29,851 nt of DNA from an uncultured Xanthobacteraceae bacterium (GTDB taxonomy: Bacteria; Pseudomonadota; Alphaproteobacteria; Rhizobiales; Xanthobacteraceae): assembly GCA_955652925.1 (NCBI GenBank), contig CATPCO010000352.1, forward strand, positions 1-29,851. The letters run 5' to 3'. This document shows positions 8,181 through 14,142 of this stretch, one piece after another. The notes under the pieces were generated by a model. It saw only the letters and a list, made by a program, of their open reading frames with translations. It was not told the origin of the DNA and did not search any database. The position numbers and the translations under genes are program-made. Every line of letters begins with the position of its first letter. Positions within the stretch are counted from its first letter, which is position 1.

Positions 8181-9152
8181 TCATTGCGGCTGCTGCGCGA
8201 TCTGATCGAGGATCGGTTGCCAGCGCTTCTGCTCGGCCTCGACGAAGGCCACGGTCTCCTCCGGTGACATGGCGCGCGGATAGCCCCCGAGCGGCGCGAG
8301 CTTGCGCCGCACATCGCCGTCGTCTGCCGTTTTGCGCAGCTCGGGCGAGAGCTTCGGGACCACGTCGGCGGGCACTCCGAGCGGCGCCACCAGCAACTGC
8401 CATCCGGATGCGAAAAAATCGGGAATGGTTTCGGCAACGGTGGGCAGATTGGGAAACTCGGCAAGACGCGCGCGCGAAGCAACCGCGATCGGCTTAAGCG
8501 CGCCGCCCTGGACCGCGCTTGCAATCCCGGGAAAACCTTCGATGACGATGGAAATGCGGCCGCCGAGCGCATCGTTGAGCGCCTGCGCCGGACCGCCGGT
8601 ATAAGGAACATTGAGGAGCTTGATGCCGGTGCGGCTCTGTAACAGCTCGCCAGTCAGGTGCGTGATCCGGCCGCGCCCGGTAACCGCATAGGCGACCTCG
8701 CCCGGATGTGATTTGGCAAGCGCGATGAGCTCCGCGAGACTCGTTATTCCCGACTCCGCCGTCGCCGCAATGAACATCGGCTGCTCCGACACAAAGCCGA
8801 TTGGGAGGAAGTCGCGTGGCAAATGCAGTGGCAGGTTTGGCGCCGCGCCGGGCAAGGTCGCGAACACGGAGGCTGCCGGAGAATAAAGCGTGTAACCGTC
8901 CGGCGGAGAGGTCGCCGCAAGCCGCGCTGCGATGGAGCCTCCGCCGCCGGGCTGATTGACCGTGACGAACTGCGCGCCGACGAATTCGCCGAGCTTGTCC
9001 GCAAACACGCGCGTGACCACGTCGACGGTGCTTCCGGGCGCTGAATCAATGATGATTCGCACCGGCTTGTTCGGATAGCCCTGCGCCTGCGCCTGCCCGC
9101 CGGCAATCGCTGTAAGGAGAACTGTGACCACAAGACAATGCAGCGTCTTCAT
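8181..9152 (-). CDS. Tripartite tricarboxylate transporter substrate-binding protein (TctC/Bug family)
   Basis: Periplasmic solute receptor of 323 residues. It opens with a Sec signal peptide (MKTLHCLVVTVLLTAIAGG, cleavage near AQAQG). Family hallmarks are YPNKPVRIIIDSAPGSTVDV at the mature N-terminus, VTVNQPGGGG, ATSPPDGYTL, VPYTGG and a final segment with FVEAEQKRWQPIL. These proteins bind mono-, di- or tricarboxylates through water-bridged contacts and are often encoded far from any TctA/TctB membrane genes, as here. The ATG at 9152 is preferred over an upstream start at 9263 because it gives a normal signal peptide. It lies just downstream, on the same strand, of the CoA-transferase gene, so it may capture the acid activated by that enzyme; this is inference from position only. 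Confidence 0.93.
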   Translation of the reverse strand: MKTLHCLVVTVLLTAIAGGQAQAQGYPNKPVRIIIDSAPGSTVDVVTRVFADKLGEFVGAQFVTVNQPGGGGSIAARLAATSPPDGYTLYSPAASVFATLPGAAPNLPLHLPRDFLPIGFVSEQPMFIAATAESGITSLAELIALAKSHPGEVAYAVTGRGRITHLTGELLQSRTGIKLLNVPYTGGPAQALNDALGGRISIVIEGFPGIASAVQGGALKPIAVASRARLAEFPNLPTVAETIPDFFASGWQLLVAPLGVPADVVPKLSPELRKTADDGDVRRKLAPLGGYPRAMSPEETVAFVEAEQKRWQPILDQIAQQPQ

Positions 9153-9297
9153 GTTGTCTTCACTTTGGCCCCTTGCAGCCCAAGGTCTCGGCGAATGCCT
9201 CTCCCGCTTGCATCCCAAGTTGGATAAAGCCGCCGTCGGATGCAAGCAGGGCGAAGCGGACAATCAGCCGCATGCGCGCTCGCCAGCGCGCGCTTTA

Positions 9298-9332
9298 CCA
9301 TTCGCTATTCACTGTTGGCCATTCGTGGTTCG
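9298..9332 (-). repeat. Heptamer repeat across the CoA-transferase stop
   Basis: On the minus strand five units run in phase: CGAACCA, CGAATGG, CCAACAG, TGAATAG, CGAATGG. They cover the last codons and the TGA (9309-9311) of the CoA-transferase gene. The 7-bp periodicity continues into the non-coding side. Confidence 0.6.
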
Positions 9333-10529
9333 CTTGCTCGCAATAAGCGCCTTGCTCTCCAGCAGAGCATCGATCTCGGCCTCGCTGTAGCCAAGCTCGA
9401 TAGCGATGGCGCGGCTGTCGCCGCCGATGAGCGGGGCGGGACGACAATCCTCCCGCAGCCCGGAGGAAAATTTGTTCGGATGGGCCATGTCGATCATCTC
9501 GCCTTCCACCGGATGGTCGAGCTTGTGAAAGAAACCGATAGCGTTGAGGTGCTCGTCTTGCGTGAGACTCTCGAAAGTGTGCACAGGACCTGCCGGCACA
9601 TCCGCCTTCTCCAGGATGCCCAGCCATTCGGCCGTAGTCCGCTGCGCGAGGCCCTGCGCGCGCAATTCAAAATATTCCCGCACATGCGCGTAGCGCGCCG
9701 TGACCGAGCAGAAGCGCGGGTCGTGCTTGAGCTCCGGCCGCCCGATCGCATCGAACAGCGCGAAAGCCTGCGCGTCGGTGTTGGCGGAAACGCAGATAAA
9801 GCCATCCTTGGTCGCAATGGGCTTGCCGAGAGGATGAAGAACGCGCCGGTCTCCGCTTTCCCCGCGCGGCGGCACGAAGCTGCGGTCGCCAAGATGCTCG
9901 GCAAGCACGAAAGCGGTCATGTTCTCGAACATGGGCACCTCGATCGCCTCTCCCTCCCCGGTGCGCTCGCGCCGGTAAAGGGCGGCGAGCACGCATTGCG
10001 TGGCAATCAGCCCCACCACGTGATCGGCAAAGACCATCGGCACAAAGCGCGGCTCGCCCAGAACGCGCGCGTTGCAGGCGGCAACTCCCGCCATGCCCTG
10101 AATGATGGTGTCGTAAGCGGGGCGGTCGCAGTAGGGACCGTCGCGGCGAAAGCCCGCGAGATTGCAGACGATGAGACGCGGGTGGCGCGCGCGCAGCGCC
10201 TCGCTCGCAAGCCCAAGCCGCGCGAGCGCCGCCTCCCGGATGTTGGCGATGAAAACATCGGCGGTGGCGAGCAGCCTCTCGAGCAATTCGCGCGCGGGCT
10301 TTTGTTTGAGGTCGAGTGCAAGCGAGCGCTTGTTGCGGTTGAAATGGGTGAACTTGCCCGAGAGCTGTCCGCTCCTGGAAGGGCCTCCGAGGCGGCGCAG
10401 CAAATCGCCGCCCGGCGCCTCGACCTTGATGACGTCGGCGCCGTAATCGGCGAGAAACAGGGTCGCGGTGGGGCCGACCACGACCGTGGTGAGATCGATC
10501 ACCCGGACACCGTCAAGCGGCGCGCTCAT
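9309..10529 (-). CDS. Family III CoA-transferase (CaiB/BaiF type)
   Basis: Cytoplasmic enzyme of 406 residues, the normal size, which moves CoA from a donor thioester such as succinyl-CoA to an organic acid. Family features are GVRVIDLTTVVVGP (7-20), LADYGADVIKVEAPGGD (26-42), RNKRSLALDLK (65-75) and the catalytic Asp in FADHVVG (D169, the same number as in E. coli CaiB). The start ATG at 10529 overlaps the stop of the upstream hydratase gene as ATGA, so the two are translationally coupled. With that hydratase and the divergent CitE-like lyase it matches the enzyme set of itaconate degradation (itaconate CoA-transferase, itaconyl-CoA hydratase, citramalyl-CoA lyase). Mesaconate or citramalate are other possible acids. 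Family membership is sure; the substrate is inferred. Confidence 0.92.
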   Translation of the reverse strand: MSAPLDGVRVIDLTTVVVGPTATLFLADYGADVIKVEAPGGDLLRRLGGPSRSGQLSGKFTHFNRNKRSLALDLKQKPARELLERLLATADVFIANIREAALARLGLASEALRARHPRLIVCNLAGFRRDGPYCDRPAYDTIIQGMAGVAACNARVLGEPRFVPMVFADHVVGLIATQCVLAALYRRERTGEGEAIEVPMFENMTAFVLAEHLGDRSFVPPRGESGDRRVLHPLGKPIATKDGFICVSANTDAQAFALFDAIGRPELKHDPRFCSVTARYAHVREYFELRAQGLAQRTTAEWLGILEKADVPAGPVHTFESLTQDEHLNAIGFFHKLDHPVEGEMIDMAHPNKFSSGLREDCRPAPLIGGDSRAIAIELGYSEAEIDALLESKALIASKRTTNGQQ

Positions 10530-11386
10530 GTCTTTTGTTCGAGCGCGACGACATAGGCGCGCGCGCCGTCGCCACCGCACGCCCATAGCTCGGCGCCGTT
10601 CTCCGCCGCGCGCCCGTTGAGTGTCATGCTTTGTCCGACAAAGAGCGGCGAGATTGCCCGCGCAGCATAGCCCGCGATCGGAGCCTTGAGATGCGCGCGC
10701 GCCGTTTCGACGAGGAGGAGCGCCGTGAGCCCGCCATTCATGACAAGCGCCGGGTATTTCTCCACGTCGCGCGTATAGGGCAGATCGTAATGAATGCGGT
10801 GCGCGTTGAAAGTGAGCGCCGAATAGCGGAACAGCAGCACCGGATCGGGCGTGATGGTGCGCGACCAGTCGGGTTTCTGCGCTTCTTTGTAGCCCTGGGA
10901 AAGCCCCGGATCGCGCGCAGCGCGATCCGGGCTACTGGGCTCCCGATACACAATATCCTGCTCCTCCGTCACCGCCGCTCTCCCGCCCGTGCTCATCTCG
11001 TGCACGACGGTGACGAGCGTAAACGCGCCGCTGCGCCCGGTCTTCGGCTCGACGCGCTTGACCGTCGAGACGCGCGTCACGGCGTCGCCGACCTTGAGCG
11101 GCGCATGGAAGCGCACGCGCCGGCCGGCAAACATGCGCCGCGTATCGGGGAGCGGCGGCTGGAAATCGCCCGTCACCGGATGGCCGTCCGGACTGAGCGC
11201 GCTCTCGCGCGCGGTGGGACCAAACAGAATGGCGTACCAGCTCTCCGGCATCTCGCTCCCGCGGCGATAAGCGCGTGGATCGTGATCGAGCGTCGCCGCC
11301 ATGCGCCGAACCGCGCCCAGCACCACCTCGTCTTCCTCCGTCCGCGTTCGCCCGAGCCAATCTTTCAACGCTGTCGGTTCTTGCAC
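10526..11386 (-). CDS. Mesaconyl-C4-CoA/itaconyl-CoA hydratase-like double-hotdog protein (HTD2/MaoC family)
   Basis: Enoyl-CoA hydratase-type protein of 286 residues with two hotdog halves, like mesaconyl-C4-CoA hydratase of Chloroflexus and HTD2-type dehydratases. The N-terminal half (1-145) contains GDFQPPLPDTRRMFAGRR. The C-terminal half has the active-site stretch TFNAHRIHYDLPY (192-204) followed by YPALVMNGGLTALLL. The start GTG at 11386 has a near-perfect AAGGAGG seven bases upstream. The gene overlaps the CoA-transferase by 4 bp (ATGA). Oddly, the inter-domain linker, residues about 151-166, is encoded by a palindromic repeat (10889-10935). The expected reaction is hydration of itaconyl-CoA or mesaconyl-CoA to citramalyl-CoA; other short branched enoyl-CoAs are possible. 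Confidence 0.85.
   Translation of the reverse strand: MQEPTALKDWLGRTRTEEDEVVLGAVRRMAATLDHDPRAYRRGSEMPESWYAILFGPTARESALSPDGHPVTGDFQPPLPDTRRMFAGRRVRFHAPLKVGDAVTRVSTVKRVEPKTGRSGAFTLVTVVHEMSTGGRAAVTEEQDIVYREPSSPDRAARDPGLSQGYKEAQKPDWSRTITPDPVLLFRYSALTFNAHRIHYDLPYTRDVEKYPALVMNGGLTALLLVETARAHLKAPIAGYAARAISPLFVGQSMTLNGRAAENGAELWACGGDGARAYVVALEQKT
10889..10935. repeat. Palindromic repeat inside the hydratase coding sequence
   Basis: A 47-bp element bounded by GTAGCCC and its inverse GGGCTAC. It contains a perfect 12-bp inverted repeat (CCCGGATCGCGC at 10905-10916, matched at 10920-10931) around a three-base loop. The ends and GC-rich arms resemble the palindromic intergenic repeat 0.5 kb away at 11412-11527. 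Here it is translated as the linker between the two hotdog halves. Confidence 0.75.
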
Positions 11387-11411
11387 GTTCGTGCCTCCTT
11401 ATAATTAGACC

Positions 11412-11527
11412 GTAGCCCGCATGAGCCCGTCGAAGCTTTAGCGCAGACGGGTGATGTGTAGCCCGCATGAGCGAAGCGACATGCGGGACCAGCTTCACCC
11501 GGATATCGCTCCGCTCATCCGGGCTAC
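11412..11527. repeat. Cluster of REP-like palindromic repeats between divergent genes
   Basis: GTAGCCCGCATGAGC occurs twice directly (11412-11426 and 11458-11472), and a near-inverse GCTCATCCGGGCTAC closes the cluster at 11513-11527. CCCGGATAT and ATGCGGG segments add further partial pairing. This pattern (GTAGCCCGGATGAGCG and its inverse) is a known style of intergenic repeat in Bradyrhizobium-like genomes. It occupies most of the 199 bp between the hydratase and CitE-like starts, so the promoters there must be short or lie inside the repeat. Confidence 0.75.
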
Positions 11528-11585
11528 TATACGATCGCTACCACAGCCATGCCGCACGTGCGTGCGCCGATGCAAGGAGTCCGAC

Positions 11586-12425
11586 GTGATTCGATCCCTG
11601 CTCTATGTCCCTGCCAGCTCGGAGCGCTTCATTGCGAGGGCGCACGAGCGCGGCGCCGATGCCATCATTCTCGATCTTGAAGACGCGGTCGTGCCCGCGG
11701 AGAAAGCCGCCGCGCGGGCGCGGCTTGCCGCCGCCGTGCCGAGCGCGGGCCAGCACCGCGCCAAGGTGTTCGTGCGCATCAATTCGCACAACGAGCTGAT
11801 GCGGCCGGACGCCGAGGCCGCGTGCCGCGCGGGCGCCTTCGGATTGTTTGTGCCAAAGGTGCGCGAGCCGGGCACGCTCGTCGAGCTCGCCTCCTTGCTA
11901 GACAGGGTGGAGCGCGCAATCACCCGGCCCGCGACCGTGCTCGTGCCGCTGCTCGAGGACGCCGGCGCCGTGCTCGACGCACGCGTTATTGCGGGCGCCA
12001 CAACGCGCGTGTTTGCGCTCTCAGCGGGCGGGGAGGATCTCGCGACCGCGCTTGATGCCGAGCCCTCACCCGAAGTGCTCTACCTGCCGAAGCTCCTCGT
12101 GCATCTCGCCGCCAAAGCGGCGGGCGTGCGCTCGTTCGGGATGCTGCGCACCGTCGCCGACTACGGCGACCTTGCCGCAGTCGAGAAGAGCGCGCGGGAA
12201 GCGCGCGCCTTCGGCTTTGACGGCGCAAGCTGCATCCATCCGAGCGTGGTGCCGGTGCTCAATCGCGCGTTCTCGCCGTCGCGGGAGGCGCTCGATCATG
12301 CCCGCCGGCTCATTGCCGCCGCCGAGACGGCGGCGGCGCGCGGCGAAGGCGCCTTCGCCTTCGACGGCAAGATGGTCGACGAGCCCGTGGTCAAGCGTGC
12401 CCGCGCGCTGCTGGAGCGGGGGTAA
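11586..12425 (+). CDS. CitE-like HpcH/HpaI-family CoA lyase (citramalyl-/malyl-CoA lyase type)
   Basis: Cytoplasmic Mg-dependent TIM-barrel enzyme of 279 residues that cleaves or forms short beta-hydroxyacyl-CoAs. CitE-type features are RSLLYVPASSERF (3-15), DAIILDLEDAVVPAEK (25-40), VRIN with R64, the metal ligands E124 (PLLEDAG) and D151 (GGEDLA), GASCIHPSVVPVLN and the C-terminal GKMVDEPVVKRARALL. I start it at GTG 11586 because AAGGAG lies six bases upstream; the longer ATG reading from 11451 would run through the repeat cluster. It is divergent from the hydratase/CoA-transferase pair. In that context the likely role is cleavage of citramalyl-CoA to acetyl-CoA plus pyruvate, the last step of itaconate degradation. 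Malyl-CoA lyase is the main alternative. Confidence 0.88.
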   Translation: MIRSLLYVPASSERFIARAHERGADAIILDLEDAVVPAEKAAARARLAAAVPSAGQHRAKVFVRINSHNELMRPDAEAACRAGAFGLFVPKVREPGTLVELASLLDRVERAITRPATVLVPLLEDAGAVLDARVIAGATTRVFALSAGGEDLATALDAEPSPEVLYLPKLLVHLAAKAAGVRSFGMLRTVADYGDLAAVEKSAREARAFGFDGASCIHPSVVPVLNRAFSPSREALDHARRLIAAAETAAARGEGAFAFDGKMVDEPVVKRARALLERG

Positions 12426-12489
12426 TTCCGCGCAAAGCAAGACGTGGACGTTGCGTGCGACACTTCCGTCGTCTGTCCTGCGTCGGCTG

Positions 12490-12703
12490 TTATCTCATGT
12501 TCGCCCAGGGGTCGGAATTCTTCTGATCGGGAATCCTTTTCAGCGCGTCTTTGTAGGCCTTTTCAGCCGCGGCGTTCTTTTCTTTTTGCTCCTGCGACTG
12601 CTGGCTGTTTTCGGAGCGCTTGCCCCCCCTTTCCTCGCGCCTGGCCATAAGCCGGCGCGGCCAACAAGGCGATCGCCGCAATCGCCAAAACCAAATTTCG
12701 CAC
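12490..12703 (-). pseudogene. Small secreted protein gene split by a frameshift in a G7 tract
   Basis: A GTG at 12703 with GAGGGG eight bases upstream opens VRNLVLAIAAIALLAAPAYG, a textbook signal peptide. The frame then reads through a run of seven G (minus strand; 12623-12629) into a short nonsense tail. Removing one G joins it to the frame ending NSDPWANMR at a TAA (12490-12492), giving a 70-residue protein whose mature part is lysine- and glutamine-rich (EKAYKDALKRIPDQ). The DPWANMR/DPWGNVR ending is one I recognise from small exported proteins of unknown function in Rhizobiales. So either the gene is a recent pseudogene, expression is phase-variable through the G tract, or the assembly has one base too many. 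Function is unknown. Confidence 0.65.
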
Positions 12704-12914
12704 GGATTATCCCCTCAGCCAGCGCCCCGCGCATTTTCGATAGAACCTTTTAGCGGCAAAAATTCGACTGCTGTTGTCGTGGGCGTGCGCACTCCGTTCA
12801 AGGTTCTTCATCGCGCAGGTCGAAAGCGTCGCTATTCCTGATCGGCGGACAATCGCCTGTAAACAATACATAAAAACGCTGCTTCGCCCTAATTCACTCT
12901 AACAAAACGGTAAC

Positions 12915-12942
12915 TTGAATAGTCGCTGAGGATCAATAGCTT
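12915..12942 (+). promoter_or_regulatory. Possible promoter for the RND adaptor-permease operon
   Basis: TTGAAT (12915-12920) and TAGCTT (12937-12942) are 16 bp apart and end 24 bp before the chosen GTG. The match to a sigma-70-type promoter is weak; it is listed because the surrounding 12850-12940 is locally AT-rich and non-coding. Confidence 0.22.
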
Positions 12943-12966
12943 TTGTGGGGGAAAGTTGAGGGTCAC

Positions 12967-14142
12967 GTGATTGAAATGGGGCACACAAGATTACCGGGGG
13001 CGCGTCGGTCCGCTCTGCTTGCATTATCTCTGGTTGTAGTCGGAGCAATCGGAGCAGCGTACTGGTATTGGACGCAGGGCCCCTCTCCCGCGCATGCGGC
13101 GCGATCTCCCGCGACGGCGGGAGTTCCCGTGAGCATTGCGCTCGCCGCGCGCCAGGATGTTCCGATCTATCTGTCCGGCCTCGGCACGGTCCAGGCTTCC
13201 TTTACGATCGGGATCCATTCGCAGGTGGACGGCAAGCTGCAAGAGGTGCTTTTCACCGAAGGTCAGCACGTCACGAAGGGCGATGTGCTCGCGAAAATCG
13301 ACCCACGCCTGTTCCAGGCCGCGCTCGATCAGGCCAATGCCAAGAAAGCCCAGGATGCGGCGCTGCTCGTGGCGGCGGAAAAGGACCTCGCCCGCTTCAA
13401 GGCCTTGGCACTCAAATCCATCGAGCCGCAGCAGAACGTCGATCGCCAGCAGGGGACCGTGGATCAGCTCAGAGCAGCGGTCGATGCCGATTCGGCCATG
13501 ATTGAAACCGCGAAGACTCAACTCGATTACACCAACATTACGGCCCCGAGCGACGGCCGCATCGGCGTGCGCCTGGTTGATCCCGGAAATATTGTGCATG
13601 CATCCGACCAGGGCGCGCTCGCGACCCTGGTGCTAACCCAGCCCTCAGCGGTGATGTTCACGCTGCCCGCGCGTGCTCTCGACGATGTCCGCGCCGCCAT
13701 GACGCGCGGACCGGTCGAGGTCATCGCGTTCGATCAGGACAACGTGCGTGAGCTGAGCCGAGGCAAGCTCCTCCTCGTTGACAACATGATCGATCAGACG
13801 ACTGCCACCATCCGGCTCAAGGCCATGTTCGCGAACGAGGATGATCGCCTGTGGCCGGGCGAATTTGTCAACGCGCGCATTCTGATCGAGGACCACAGCA
13901 ACGTCGTTGTCGTACCTCCCGCGGCGGTTCAACGCGGACCGCAAGGGCTGTTCGCATGGGTCCTGACTGCCAACAATACGGCGGAGCCGCGCCCGATCGA
14001 GGTCGCTGAGAGCACGAAGGATCTCGTCATCGTCACCTCAGGACTCAAGGAAGGCGAACGCGTGGTGACGGGCGGGCAGTACAAGCTCAGAACCAGCGTG
14101 CCGGTTACCATCAACTTACCGCCGACCGCGCAAGCGCGGTGA
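12967..14142 (+). CDS. RND efflux periplasmic adaptor (membrane fusion protein, MdtA-like)
   Basis: Periplasmic adaptor of 391 residues linking an inner-membrane RND pump to an outer-membrane channel. An N-terminal membrane anchor (about 16-34) is followed by a first lipoyl half (IHSQVDGKLQEVLFTEG, 83-99), a coiled-coil hairpin (about 112-188), the second lipoyl half (ITAPSDGRIGVRLVDPGNIV, 191-210) and beta-barrel and membrane-proximal domains. The last lipoyl phrase is typical of MdtA. The GTG at 12967 has GAGGG four bases before it; the ATG at 12976 or the GTG at 12943 are alternatives. Its stop overlaps the permease start (GTGA), so the two are one operon. No outer-membrane factor is encoded next to them, so the pump may use a shared TolC-like channel. 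Confidence 0.92.
   Translation: MIEMGHTRLPGARRSALLALSLVVVGAIGAAYWYWTQGPSPAHAARSPATAGVPVSIALAARQDVPIYLSGLGTVQASFTIGIHSQVDGKLQEVLFTEGQHVTKGDVLAKIDPRLFQAALDQANAKKAQDAALLVAAEKDLARFKALALKSIEPQQNVDRQQGTVDQLRAAVDADSAMIETAKTQLDYTNITAPSDGRIGVRLVDPGNIVHASDQGALATLVLTQPSAVMFTLPARALDDVRAAMTRGPVEVIAFDQDNVRELSRGKLLLVDNMIDQTTATIRLKAMFANEDDRLWPGEFVNARILIEDHSNVVVVPPAAVQRGPQGLFAWVLTANNTAEPRPIEVAESTKDLVIVTSGLKEGERVVTGGQYKLRTSVPVTINLPPTAQAR

Noticed and set aside
9240..10556. 438-residue open frame on the plus strand opposite the CoA-transferase
   Set aside because: It is the antisense shadow of a GC-rich gene: Arg/Ala/His-rich with no domain pattern, while the minus-strand frame has all CaiB-type motifs.
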